64,000 nucleotides of DNA, taken from NCBI GenBank assembly GCA_038025085.1, contig CM076148.1, positions 36,167,691-36,231,690 on the forward strand. Direction: 5' to 3'. Numbering within the stretch: the first letter of the stretch is position 1; the number at the start of each line of letters is the position of its first letter. This document shows positions 11,586-23,249 of the stretch, piece by piece. The notes beneath the pieces were generated by a model that did not search any database, was not told where the DNA came from, and saw nothing but the letters and a program-made list of their open reading frames with translations. Source of the stretch: Tetragonia tetragonoides (Eukaryota; Streptophyta; Magnoliopsida; Caryophyllales; Aizoaceae). The position numbers and the translations under genes were made by a program.

Positions 11586-12247
11586 TATGGAGGGCTTAGT
11601 GTTGTGAATTTGTGATTGATTTTCTTCATCTCCACTATAATAGGAGTAAATAGTGATTGATAATAACTAGGAGTTTGGGAAGTTGCTAAATTTTGGGAAT
11701 CTGGTTTGACCTTGGGCAGAATCTACAAGAATTCTTTTGGCCCCCTAATATACAAGCTTTGTCTGTCAATACATGATTCGAGTCTAGTTGGTTCGAATGT
11801 ATTTCAAGCTGAACCCGAGTCTACGATGGCTCGGCTCGATTGACTTCATTTTTGCTTTTATTTGAGTGAGACTATAAAATATTTTTAGTATATATATTAG
11901 TAAGACTGCATTCATTACACATCATAAGCTAATACTCTATACACCACATTGATTTTCTTAAGTAAGACATTAAAAACAAAGAGATCCAACACAGCTCCTA
12001 CACATTTTACAGGGAAGACGGTGCACAAGATCCTCAAAAGGTGGAGTGAAGGTCACTTTGAGCGAGCTTTTGTTCATCTGTTCCAAATTAAATTCAATGA
12101 AAGCTAGTATACATTGGTTGATAAACTGCTATCAAGGAAAACAATGATAGGCATAACCCAGAGGAAAACAAGAATCCAGGCTCATAAAAACCCGAAAACG
12201 TACAGAGAGGTGATTATGATATAAGAACAGTACACTCTGATGTCATG

Positions 12248-12325
12248 TCATTCCTTAAAATCCTCACGAGTCCGAATGTTTTTGTCCTTTCTCAAATGAC
12301 GACTAGAAATAACGTGCAGCATGGC
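12248..12325 (-). CDS. Possible terminal exon of an unrecognised gene
   Basis: On the minus strand a good acceptor (TTGCACAG) is followed by 25 codons, AMLHVISSRHLRKDKNIRTR then EDFKE, and a TGA. The sense is protein-like and basic. I do not recognise the family. It could pair with the exon candidate at 12823-12929, but the phases do not fit directly, so a further exon would be needed between them. Confidence 0.3.
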   Translation of the reverse strand, partial: AMLHVISSRHLRKDKNIRTREDFKE

Positions 12326-12822
12326 CTGTGCAAGAAAATACAAACAATCCTTTAACCCTTGAAAATATACTAGATACATAGGAAGATCCACTGAGACTAG
12401 CCACATCTGATGATCATATTAAGATCCGCAGGCATACACAATCCTTGTCAAATATAGGTGACAGAATCCATATAGAGATAAGCAACCAAAAGCACTTCTT
12501 TACTATCGACTATCGAGGGACAACAGAGGATTCATTCATAGTCATATAGCAGGGCTAAACAGTAGATATCACAGTTCAAACACTCAAAAGATCATCAAGT
12601 GCTTGATATATACCACACATAGTGATTCAACACTTAACAGCTACATATTAATCATAACATCACCCAAAAAGAAATCCAATACTACATAATAAGAACCCGA
12701 AATTCTTCATAGTAACAGTCAGATATAGCAATTCCTATTACATCTAATACTACCACGCACTACTGATCACGCTTCATTCACTAATCATCTTAGGGAAATG
12801 TAATGAGTTTCACCATATATAC

Positions 12823-12929
12823 CTCTCAGTACACTTGATAGTGTCTTTATCCTTTCTACGAAAGGAGAGGCCGATGTCATGCATATACTGAAACAATTTG
12901 TCAGCAAGTTCCTTGTAATTGAACGTCAC
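12823..12929 (-). CDS. Possible internal exon of an unrecognised gene
   Basis: On the minus strand the acceptor TACATTGCAG precedes 107 bases that stay open in one frame only (VTFNYKELADKLFQYMHDIG, then LSFRRKDKDTIKCTER), followed by a GTATAT donor. The bounded frame and protein-like composition support a real or formerly real exon. The ELADKLFQYM part loosely recalls helical PsbQ-like lumen proteins, but this is too short to assign. Confidence 0.35.
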
Positions 12930-13129
12930 CTGCAATGTACACTCTAGATCACTCCACATAAAAGCATAGCAGAACAACGACTAGGACAAGGAATTAACAG
13001 AGTAAACATTGAAGTCATCATTGACTGAGTGGAAAAGCCGCAGTCAGTATTGTCCAACAGGGTGTCTATGGCCTCTGTACAGAAGTTACTACAAATAAAG
13101 TTGTCTGCACACATATCATTTTACTGACA

Positions 13130-13480
13130 GGCATATGCAACTCCTGGCCGCAAAGTTCCTTCAGCATTAGTAACTATCAGCTCCGTGTGTTTACAAGGTC
13201 TCGATAACATAGCCATAATTTGATTATAACCTGGTCCCAGATTTAAAAGAAACTCACATAAGGCACTAGACTAGAACTAAATGCTCTATAGGTCAGCAAA
13301 CAGCTCGCAATAGCATAGCAAAAGATGTCCTTGGAGTCAGGGCAACCATGTATTAGCTCTTTATTCCAATCTATTAGTCTACTCCACATAGTAATGAAGG
13401 TAATACTTCTATGAATCAAGTGTAGCGAAAAATGTCCTTGGAGTCAGGTTAAGTATGTACTAGCTCCAATCCGGCAGGAA
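13130..13480 (-). pseudogene. Relic of an FBA F-box gene (C-terminal part)
   Basis: In translation on the minus strand, scattered pieces align with the C-terminal part of the neighbouring F-box proteins. ITMWSRLIDWNKELIHG corresponds to the family's ITLWRLVDRKD...WTKEVI. GKHTELIVTNAEGTLR corresponds to TGKHKKLKFNNAQGILG. Frame changes and stops separate the pieces, and no F-box part is seen. It is an old degenerate copy lying between two better-preserved members. Confidence 0.55.
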
Positions 13481-14172
13481 TTGCTTCGCCTGAATTTCAT
13501 CTTTACCTGATACAAATAAAGAACAAGTTTGAGTTGGTGCAATCTCTGTCACAGTTTATATTTTCACAAGTATATTTACTGAAATGAATTTGAAGGTACT
13601 AGAATCCATACCGTTGAAGGTCAGGCACTCGGCTTAATGTTGTTGTCCGGAGCAACAAATGCCTACCAAATTTCCATCGCAGTCAGTGAAACACAACACT
13701 CCAAATTTCCTGAAGATCTTTCACACTGCAACTTCTTTCAAAAATTTGCCATAAAACAAAGACTTTGACACAAGAGCTTGAAATAATAAGCAAATTTGTT
13801 GCCGCTGCGTTTTCATCTAACTGTCGGTGACATGTTAGGATACTGCATTATTCAGTGCTCCTGCCATCTCAACCATCATTTCTGAATATACTTCACTAAA
13901 ACAAGGCTGCAACTTTAATACTCAATTTTTCCTTACTCAAATACACATACATAATTGCAGAAATTTTCATCATATTTACAGACGATGATATTACATATAA
14001 CATTACTTGCTGCTCTAGGGCCTTTCTGTATCTCCTACAAATTAAATGAATCTCATCAGGCCAAATGCTAGTACAACGAGCAATTGTCTGAATATAACTA
14101 TTCCGTTAATCCAAAATGAGTATAGATTATTGAAGAAAAACTACTCATAATAGCAATAAGCAAGTGCATACA

Positions 14173-15781
14173 TCACATGTTTAACAAATCTGTTGCTTCA
14201 ATCAATGTGAAGTTGTTCAAAGGCATGATGTTTTCAGCCATTTTGGACGGGAGAAATTCAACACCGGCACTCAATAGTCCTTGAGCATTATTAACTTTGA
14301 GCCCTATGTGTTTCCCGGTTGCTAGCATATAGCAGTCAATGATAACCTGGCACGGGATTGATGAAGAACGAACTAAAGACACAAGACCAAAACTACTGCA
14401 TCTCACTGACGCACGTCCATAGTTGAGGAAAGGGCATGTAATAACCTCTTTAGTCCAAGAAACCAGGCAACTATTATCTTTTGGGTCTACCAGTGTCCAC
14501 AAATAAATCACGATATCATGACAAACCTGACTGCCATACCGCGACTGCGTACAGTGTGGAATTGCAACTACCGAAAGTTGTCCATGAAGTATGGCTAGAA
14601 ATGTAGTTGACGAGTCATGCATTATTCCTTCTTCAGGGTACTTGATAAATTCAAACTTTTCATGCCCAAGATTGAAGCTGAGTATCCACCGTTTTTTATC
14701 CCTATAACCCTTAGAGCGTGTTTGGGAGTTGGAGAATGGAGGGGAAGGGAGGGGAATGAGGGGGAAATAAAAAGTTCACCTTGTTTGTAAGTTTTTTTAA
14801 AGAGGGGAAGGGAGAGGAATGAAGGGGAACCGTTCCCCTCCATTCCCCTCCATTAACTCAATTTTTGTTCCCCCCAAATTGGGGAGAATGAAGGGGAAGG
14901 GGAATTTTTAAGTGACAGTAGTCGGTTCCCCTCCATTCCCCTCCCTTCTCCTCACTTAAACTCCCAAACAAAGTGAATTATTTCACCTTCATTCTCCTCC
15001 CTTCCCTTCCCTTCCCTTCCCCCTCATTCCCTTCCCACCCAAAACTCCGCTCTTATTCCAATAAAGGACCCTGCCATTGGAACAGTCAGCCTCGTATCGT
15101 TCCCTTCCCTCGCATTGTTGCCCACGGTAAACACTTCACAATATTGTTTTCTACCGAAAGACGACGAATAGTCAATAGCAGTATTGTCACCAAAATAAAA
15201 AGACCATATGTGAAGTACCTTATATACCTTACTTGTGGGATCGAAACCCAAGTGGCAAATCCTTCGAATAGGGTATTCAGTTCTTGGATCAGGAAGACGG
15301 AGAGGCAGATTTTCATGAGTGGTGAGGTTATATATATAGACGCATCCCTGGGATCGTTTATATGATAAAAGCATATCAATCCATTGACGATATTTGAAAC
15401 CGAAGTGGTGGTGAAAGGAAGAGAAGTTGGATCATGAACGATTGCCCTATCCTTGGGATTCTTCCTTCTCGAATCGATCATAATGAGACGACGGTCCCAA
15501 TTGTAGGGGTTGACACGGCAGCGGTAGCTGTAAAAACTAAAAGTAGCCTGCGATGGAGGAGGTCTTAATACGAGGAAGGCACCGCCTTCTCGAAGGAAGG
15601 AACGGGTCTGATGCATCTCTATGAAGTCGGGATGAGTGATGAGAGAGAACCAATGTTTAGAGACGGACTTGAATCGTATAAGAGATTTGCCTGGAAGCCT
15701 TACAAAAACATCTAACAGTAATTCAGGAAGGATCTCATGTTTTGATTGAGTACTGTTGGCTTTGGCACTACATTCTGCCAT
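14173..15781 (-). pseudogene. FBA F-box gene broken by a MITE and a frameshift
   Basis: From the Met at 15781 the F-box is normal (LLLDVFVRLPGKSLIRFKSV, SKHWFSLITHPDFIEMH). The frame continues to IVNGLICFYH, where a one-base shift near 15345-15375 moves the continuation (YIYNLTTHENLPLRLPD, CHLGFDPTSKVYKVLHIW, YCEVFTVG) to another frame. At 15052 the coding sequence is interrupted by a 339-bp MITE (14714-15052). It resumes directly beyond it with DKKRWILSFNLGHEKFEFIK and YPEEGIMHDSS, and reads without further stops to the C-terminus at 14173. A 7-codon Met extension upstream of 15781 is ignored because relatives start here. The gene must be non-functional unless the MITE is spliced out. Confidence 0.88.
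14714..15052. mobile_element. MITE (339 bp) inserted in an F-box reading frame
   Basis: The ends are GAGCGTGTTTGGGAGTTGG and, read from the right, GAGCGGAGTTTTGGGTGGG. A TTA trinucleotide lies on both sides (14711-14713 and 15053-15055), suggesting a PIF/Harbinger-type 3-bp target duplication. The interior is a near-palindrome of GGGGAATGGAGGGGAA-like words and their complements. A second copy in opposite orientation is at 16131-16467. Confidence 0.85.
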
Positions 15782-16130
15782 GATCAGATCTAACAAAACC
15801 CAGATGAAATATGTTATTTGTTATAAAGATGGTTTTTCACTCTCAAATCTGAATGGATTCAATGGAAAGAATAAGCCAATAGGGTTAAATTGTATATAAA
15901 AAAAAATGTCAGCCGGCCATGGGTTGGTATTGGGGATGACGGCATGTGGTGCATCAGTGAAAAGAGAGTATAAATATGCTGGCGGTGAGATGTGATGGCA
16001 GTAGGGATAGCAATGAGGGAGGAGAGGGAATGATTAAGGGTTGAACAACATTTTTTTTTTTTTAAATTTATTTAGGGGATTACAAAGTGAAGTTTCAGCT
16101 TAATTGTCCCTGACCCTCATTTTGCTCTTA
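15782..16130. other. 5' flank of the broken F-box gene
   Basis: This stretch is non-coding and AT-rich. It includes a T-run at about 16050-16062. No promoter element can be assigned with confidence. Confidence 0.4.
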
Positions 16131-16467
16131 GAGCCTGTTTGAGAGTTTTGGGTGGGAAGGGAACGAGGGGGAGGGGAAGGGAAGGGAGGAGAATGAAGGT
16201 GAATTAATTCACCTTGTTTGGTAAGTGAGAAGAAGGAGGGGAATGGAGGGAACCGACTAGTTTCACTTAAAAAATCCCCTTTTCCTCCATTCCCCCCCTC
16301 CCCCCAATATGTGGGGAACAAAAATTGAGTTAACAAAGGGGAATGGAGGGGAACTGTTCCTCTTCATTCCCCTCTCTTCCCCTCTTTAAAAAAAACTAAC
16401 AAAAGAACTTTTAATTTCCCCCTCATTCCCTTTCCTTCCCTCCATTCTCTAACTCCCAAACATGCTC
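16131..16467. mobile_element. MITE (337 bp), second copy, inverted relative to the first
   Basis: The left end GAGCCTGTTTGAGAGTTTTG matches the right end of the 14.7-kb copy, and its right end read inward (GAGCATGTTTGGGAGTTAG) matches the other copy's left end, so the two lie in opposite orientation. TTA flanks both sides (16128-16130, 16468-16470). The interior shows the same GGGAATGGAGGG foldback. Confidence 0.85.
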
Positions 16468-17139
16468 TTAAACAAAAGAACAAAGTAACCCGGAAACCGC
16501 CATTGAGGAGAGGTTGGGGTATCCTAGCAGGATATTTGGGTTATAATGGGATGTTTCTTCGAAAATAAAATTAAAAAATAATGGGATTTCTCCATGATCT
16601 CAATATTTTTGTGATTTTTTTTGCAAATTTTCCTTTCCCTTTCTATTTGGTAAACTGACATACCAGTCTTGTGTACAAACGACCACCAATACTAATCCTC
16701 AGCAAACAAAACACCATCAAAAATCAAACATCTTGATATGACTTACGAGGACTTTCACAGAAAATTATGTCAAAACAACTTTCTGGTTTGTGTTGCAACT
16801 TTCAGACATCCTGTAGCCAGTTACACGATAAGAAATTTGTTGCTGAACACAAAGTTAAATCAAACATCAAAGAATCACCCCACACACAAAGATCTCTTGG
16901 TAAGGATAAACATTAACACAAAGGTATATATGTGATCATTCTCTCTTTAAGGTCTCCATAGAGCAAACTTCTCATGCTAGACATGAAACATGACTGTCAC
17001 TGCATTTTCTTTCAGAGACAGAATGACTCATAATATGGTGTCCACAAGATAGGAACTCATCATCACAACAAAGGTCAGGCTCAGTAATGCATCACAACAA
17101 ATTAAGTAGGAAATGTCAGAAATGTTAATAGAGTAAGCT
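16468..17139. other. Intergenic, nothing recognised
   Basis: AT-rich sequence in which I see no gene family, repeat array or transposon end. Confidence 0.4.
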
Positions 17140-17560
17140 TTAGAACATACAAAAGATAACATCATCCATAACGATTAAGTTTTTCCTAGCAAGATTAGCC
17201 ATCAGATCAACAACTTTGTTACCGAGTCGTCCTTCATGCTCAATCCTCCAATTCCTCACGATCAGGAAGTCCCTGTAGTCCAGAAGAATGTTCAGATGAC
17301 TGTGTTTTGGCAAGGCAGCATTGGTGATCAGATCAACTGTACGTCTAAGAGGAGTATGAGAAGAAAATGACATTGCTCAGGTCCAGGTCTCTTGCTATTT
17401 CCATAGCATGCTTGATCGCCAAAACTTCAGCATCAACTAAATTGCCTTCTGCTTTCTCTCTTCTTGCTAAACCAATGACACAGTGTAAAGTCACCCACCT
17501 TAAAGTGGTAATATATAAGGTGGGTCGAGGTCCTGGCTTCCTTGGAATCCCTCCTTCCTA
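17140..17560 (-). pseudogene. RNase H-like (RVT_3) fragment of a LINE or captured RNase H
   Basis: On the minus strand, VIGLARREKAEGNLVDAEVL and AIKHAMEIARDLDLSNV match the first half of plant RNase H-like domains. There the Glu of the AE-x-x-A/I core corresponds to an RNase H acidic residue. After a frameshift near 17345-17373 the second half follows: PLRRTVDLITNAALPK, then WRIEHEGRLGNKVVDLMANL, the usual HxxREGNxxADxxA region. Further upstream, about 17570-17810, only degenerate frames remain. Plant LINEs and related remnants often carry this domain; the element it came from is gone. Confidence 0.65.
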
Positions 17561-20174
17561 CTGCAACCAGCCACTGAGAGACCTCATCTCCCCACCTTTG
17601 TCACGACCCCGAGATTTCTGCCCCCATTATCCCCACAATCAACTACCGATGTTCTTTGCTCGTCGTTGTAAAAATGCACTTACCCAAAATCCACCAATTT
17701 GCCTCATGTGCCATTACAATTTAGTCCACGGGATGTATTTCTGTTTCCCAACGATGGATCTAGCTTTTATGACTCAATCCTACATTTCGTTAAGAAATCT
17801 ATCCTAAAAGGCTTAATTTCACATATTGATAAACTAATTCAGCCCAATACCTTGCTACCCGAAACAAACTCTGTTGATGGTCCACAACAGCACTAGGGCG
17901 CCCCACAAACTAAAGTCGGGGAAGGAAATTTGTGAAAGACGGAGAAGGATATTACATTTGCTTTCCAACACAATTGTTTGAATGCTGTTTACACAAATCA
18001 AATAAAGAATCACTTTCTTAGATTCTGAAATCCTTAACAATCACTTTTATACCTGCAAAATCAAATAAAGTCGGGGAAGGAAAAAGAGCACAAACTAATC
18101 ATCAAGAACTATTTGTGAAAGACGGAGAAGGATATTACATTTGCTTTCCAACACAATTGTTTGAATGCTGTTTACACAAATCAAGTAAAGAAAATCATAA
18201 TAACAGCAGGGTCAGGGACTAACAAAAATTGATTGCATTCATACTGAGGGTGGTAATTTGCATAGTGAAAAAAACAATCAGGTCTGATGCAGAAGTAGAT
18301 GCAAATACAGAACAAATTCCTTGTGATCAAAAACCATATCCAAGTGAAGCAGATTGCATGAATATTCACGACATTGCCACTCGCAAAACACCATGGTTGA
18401 CAAGGGTGTGATTCTGACCACTTAAGACTGCTTCTTGCCGGCAAATGCCACTCACCTAATCCAGTAAGCTCATGATTGACTGTATAAAATCACTGGTACT
18501 TAAAACTTGCAACACTATTAGCAACTAACACTTTTGTTTTTATCCAATAAAAGGAAATTGCATTAAAGCTCACGAAAGTAACACCATAAGAGGAGAAGGA
18601 GATGGAGTGCTCAAAAAAATGTAGAGCCATATTATTAGCTAAATTATATTAATTGTCCTATTTCTACCAAAAATAAAACAGATATGGCTCGTTCCGGATG
18701 CAGTAAGGAAGCCCAAGGAGCCTAAGCGACATACGACAACAATAAGGTAAAGTAAACCACTTGATTCCCACCCACAATCAGCTGCACCTTTGTTATTGAA
18801 AACCCAAATCAGAGATAGCTCGAATGTATTGAGAACAGAAAAATTGTTGAGAGTCAGAAACCAGAAAGTGCAGAAGAAACTGCCATGTCAGCAATGAGAC
18901 GCTAGCCATTCAGCATAAGAAAACTCCATGATTTTGAAAATGACAGAGTGATTGCATGTTCTAATGGAGCCAGATCATGCACTTTGCAGATTCACAATGC
19001 TAATATTCTATTATGATTTGTTGAAACAGCAGAACACTAACCCATCCGCACTGGAAGTCCAAAGTATCACTGACAAGATGGATATCTTAAGTACATGGTC
19101 AAAGATTCAAGTAACATGCCTTGAACAATCTCCCCCCCTATGGTGATCAATAAAATCTATCTAATCAACCAAAAAAATTAAAAAAAATGTGGTTATCCAG
19201 AGAATTCGAAGGTGATAGGGTAAGATACTTGTTGGATTTGCACTATCAGCCCTCTTACACCTGCCCCGACAAATAAGAAGACAAAATTCGCACAACTAAA
19301 AGTAAACTTGGGATAGACTACCACCAAAAAAAAAAAAAAAAAAAAAACAGTGCCAAGGTCCTCAAAGACACAAGAGTACATGCCTCATATTTTGACAGAC
19401 TGTTAATTTGACAGATTATGATCATCATCAATTGACAACTGTATCTGAGTAAGCCCGACAGGTTCTAATGATCACCGATATGCTTATGTAACTGACACAA
19501 CTTGTGCCTTATGTTTATGATTTAGAATTATTTTCTTCTCTGAGAAAGCACTAGGAGGCTCCATGACCTATAAATTCCCACCACAATGCGGGATGCCACT
19601 TTCCTAAACCCTTCTTGTCTAGCGAAAGCAAGTTTCAACCATTCTCTGCCAATGTATTCTCTTTTTCTTCTGATTTCTGCTTATTACATTCTTTTGTGAA
19701 AATAAACTTCAAACAGACACCTAAGAGATTGTAAATATCGGGTCTATTCTGTCTCAGTAGTTGAAGCTTCTCAATGCACTTATAAAACTTCCACCCCCCT
19801 CAAACTTTACACTATGTTTGGGTACTTTGTAACTAAGGAAAACTAAAGAAAAGTAAAACTGTGTAATTTACGTAAAAGTAAAACTGTGGAAATCTTGTCA
19901 TTTTCTCTTGTTTGGTTCATCATTATAAATGTTATAGAAATGTAAGAGATTTACACAGTTATCATTTGTTTGGTTTGTTATTGTAGAATTTTTTAGCATT
20001 ATAAGATAACGTGGACTTTGCTTCCAATTTGAGTTGTAATAGGATTCAAATTAAACATGTTTACAGTTTCATCTTTAGTTTCTCGTTTTTTAAGGGAGAA
20101 GGCAGAGTAACATTAATATCGAGTATCTCGTTTTTTTAATTGTAAAGAAATTTGCTCTAAGTTTGAGTACAAGT
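17561..20174. other. Intergenic with a small duplication and a possible LINE tail
   Basis: A 73-bp segment at 17928-18000 recurs almost unchanged at 18111-18183. Around 18540-18650 the minus strand reads ANNMALHFFEHSISFSSYG, resembling the end of an RNase H/LINE polyprotein, but only weakly. A 24-base A-run is at about 19323-19346. Near 19857 and 19946 a short inverted word (AACTGTGTAA and TTACACAGTT) could mark a MITE, without clear ends. No gene is supported. Confidence 0.45.
17928..18183. repeat. Direct duplication of about 73 bp, period 183
   Basis: The segment beginning ATTTGTGAAAGACGGAGAAG and ending TTTACACAAATCAA occurs at 17928-18000 and again at 18111-18183 with nearly no differences. 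The near-identity indicates a recent event. Confidence 0.85.
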
Positions 20175-21387
20175 CATGGCAACAAAGAGGCACGATCAAA
20201 ATAGCGATCATGAGTTCATGCCTAATGACTTACTATGGAAATACTTTCATGGCTTCCAGGCAAGTCCCTTATGCGATTTAAGTCCGTCTTTAAACACTGG
20301 TTGTTTCTGATCACCCATCCGATCTTTGTGGAGATACATCAAACCCGTTCTTATGTCCGAGAGGGCGGTGTTGTCCTTGTCCATCAATCTACATCCAGGA
20401 AGGGATTCGACATTCGTTTCTTCATGATCGATTGGACAAGGAAGGGCCTCATGAACCGGGTGAACATTCACGACGCATATCTTCCCCACACCATTATAAG
20501 CACATCATCAAATATCGTCAATGGATTGATATGCTTCTACAATAAAAATGGTGCTGAGGCACATATCTCCGTCTATAACTTCACCACTCGCGAGATTCTA
20601 CGTCTCGCTCATCAGCCTAATACTCGTGCAAATAAATGTATCACTATAAGGTCATGCTATTTGGGTTTTGATCCCATGAACAAGGTATGTAAGGTACTTC
20701 ACTTATCGAACACAAACAACGATAAATCAGACCGATGTGAAGTGTTCACATTGGGCAATAATAATGGATGGAGGACCATCAATAAATCACCTTGTTATTG
20801 GTATTCGATGGGCCACGTATTTAACAACGGCTTCTTATATTGGAATGATGGAACGGAACATGTTATAATCAAATTCAATGTTCATCTAGAGAAGTTTGAT
20901 TTCATTGACTATCCACAAGAAGAAACGGCTTACGAGTTTTGCGGAGGTAGATCCTTAACCAGAGTCAATGGAGGTTTGCCTTGTTGTGGTTAATATTTTC
21001 CGTAAACAATGTGACGGTGGGAGTTTTTTTTTTTGGAGACTAAGGGATCGAAAAGACGACAATCATAGACCGGTTTGGACTAAAGAGGTTGTTTTGAGCC
21101 CTTTATTGTTAAAGTATGAACCACTCAGGACTCAATGTAGTAGTTTTGGTTTAGTGTGTTTGGAAGTTTCGGTTTCGCGAATTCTGGAGCAAGTTATCAT
21201 CTACTGTTTTATGCTAGGAACGGGTGAACAAAGGAAGCTGAAAATCGATAACAGGAAAGAAATAATTTATGATGATGGAGATTGGTTTTGCCCCGGGGAA
21301 CTGGTTGAGAACATCATGTCCTTCAAGAAGTATGTGGGAAGAGATATACAGCTTTATCATGCACTTAATAGTGCTAGTAACCATTAA
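20175..21387 (+). pseudogene. FBA F-box gene with two frameshifts
   Basis: The expected start at about 20176 (MATKRHDQNSDHEFMPNDLL) is followed by a one-base loss at about 20233. There TTACTATGGAAATAC should read with an extra A to give DLLMEILSWLPGKSLMRFKS. The F-box frame then runs from 20235 through IVNGLICFYN, LGFDPMNKVCKVLH and FVDYPQEE-like sequence to a stop at 20993. A second shift near 20970-20985 moves the rest (FFFWRLRDRKDDNHRPVWTK and CSSFGLVCLEV...GELVENIMSF) to another frame ending at 21387. A run of 12 T precedes the FFFW part. It is either a young pseudogene or a gene damaged by indel errors in the assembly. This is the first plus-strand member of the cluster. Confidence 0.85.
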
Positions 21388-21415
21388 TTCCTGTAGGTTC
21401 TAGCTTTTGTGCTAA

Positions 21416-21681
21416 GGTTTTGTTTGATTCACCTTAATTTTACTTAAATTCAGTTAGTTTAATTCAGTTCATGTGTAACTTTATCACTCATATAACTTTT
21501 TATTCCGAAATAATTTCATCATATATATTTATGTCATCGGAAAGATCTCAAAGCAAGCATACTTTCAAATGAGTCCAATATTGATTATGTTTTGACGAAT
21601 TTTAAATGGTTAACGGTCAAGTTTAAAAAATCAAATCAGTTCAATTCAGATCAGTTTTATCCATCTGAATCAAACGGAACC
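21416..21681. mobile_element. Tourist-like MITE, 266 bp
   Basis: The 16-base ends are GGTTTTGTTTGATTCA and, inverted, GGTTCCGTTTGATTCA (14 of 16 match). TAA lies on each side (21413-21415, 21682-21684), a PIF/Harbinger-type target duplication. The inner flanks remain partly complementary (AATTCAGTT words). It lies 30 bp after the stop of the damaged F-box gene. Confidence 0.75.
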
Positions 21682-22431
21682 TAATTGTAGCACAATTCAA
21701 TGATGCGGCATTTGCTATTTCTGTTTCTTGTTTTATCCCTGGTTGACGTGGTTGTACAGCATGGGCGAACCTATGTGGAGCAATGGGTGGACCATTGCAA
21801 TGAATAATTTTCCCTATTTTTGTAGTATTTTTTAAGGTTTTTTTGGCTCTTATTGCATCCCCAATTCTATAATTTTTACTCTTATTCTCCAATTTGCACC
21901 CATGTTCTTAATTTTCTGGGTTTGCCAAAACAGAATGGTTGTATTTGCAGTTCCTATGAACCATTTGCAACAATCGTCTCATTCGAAAGGAACTGTAATC
22001 TTTCTTGACTGGCACTGTCATGAAACAGTTGCAAGACTGCACAACTTCATTTAACTTAGTATTGCCTTTGAATGTTGCATTGTTTTCCCTGAATTTGCAT
22101 TCTTTATAGGCTCTACTGTCTTTCAAACTCTCTTTGAATTTTTGAATTGGCCGGAGTTGTTAAATCTTCGAACAGTCCAATTTCCTAGAAAACATCCAAC
22201 ATGTATATGTAATAAGTCGTAACCTCGTCATTCTTTGGCAAAGACTCCTCTGTTCCTTGTACTGGACCCGTTCCTGTCTTTACCAGTTTAAATTAGGGAA
22301 CATTAGCTAGTTTAAAAGTGACCGAAGCACAATACATTTTGTGGCGCCTAACTTCAGCATCAGTACAAAAGATTATCTGCCCTCTGAATTCTGAATTATT
22401 GAAACAAAATGTCAGATCAGGTTCTATTTTA

Positions 22432-22661
22432 TTAAGTTGAAGGATAACCTACAGAGGTCCGGATATCCATCTTCATGGGGGACAAAAACTGAACTCCTTG
22501 CTCTCCATTAGGCACCAATAAATTTGCAGGCCTTCCTAGATAAGTCACTGTGAATTTGTGATCGATCTCCTTGTAGCTCTGTATGATAGAAGTAATATCA
22601 CAGTAGGGACAGCCTTCAGTTCTCAACAGCAAACACATTGAAATGCAGTCAGGCAAAACCT
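22432..22661 (-). CDS. Possible exon of an unrecognised protein
   Basis: On the minus strand, a pyrimidine-rich tract ending TAAATTAG is followed by an open frame. It reads VLPDCISMCLLLRTEGCPYC, then YKEIDHKFTVTYLGRPANLL and SPMKMDIRTSV, ending at a GT that could be a donor near 22450. The composition is protein-like. I do not recognise the family, and no second exon could be joined to it. Confidence 0.3.
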
Positions 22662-23249
22662 AATTTAAAAAGAAATAAGCTGATCATTAAGGATTGACCA
22701 TACTCTTTTCTTCACATTGCCAAGGACTTAGCTAGTACTTGTCCAAGGGGTGTGTGATCGTGCTCGTGCACATTGCCAAATGTGTGGTCTAGCTTTAAGA
22801 CCCCTACCTAATTTTATTTTTTGAGTTCCCCTTTACCAGTTAATGTGTTGTTCTCATTGTGTGCTTGGTTTCAGATCAAGCCTAAGAAACAGTATATGAC
22901 AGAATGTGGCTCTGGATTCATATAAGATTTGGAGGGTAAAAGTTCAGTAAGAAGGTTATATATGCATCTATGGCAGCTCATGTCTACATGGTTTTGCATG
23001 CAATAATTTAGGCCCTCTGGAAAGAAGAGTCAGCGGGTCTAATCTGTGTGCGACGACAATACAGTTGATCTGACTATCGATTGTCGACATGAAAAAATCT
23101 AGCATACTTCCTAAGAAGATTACTAGCAGTGATCAGGACTGGTTCCATTCTATATTTCACAAAGAATTTGATACAATGATCAGCTTTCTGTTTTGCTTTT
23201 AAAATCTTTTAGGTTTTTCTTGTAAAGCATAGAATGGAATAATGGATAG

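Larger units (their letters stand above)
11594..14172. other. Intergenic with scattered minus-strand exon-like pieces
   Basis: Apart from the listed exon candidates (12823-12929, 12248-12325) and the F-box relic (13130-13480), no coding sequence is supported. The region is AT-rich and shows no clear transposon ends. Confidence 0.4.
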
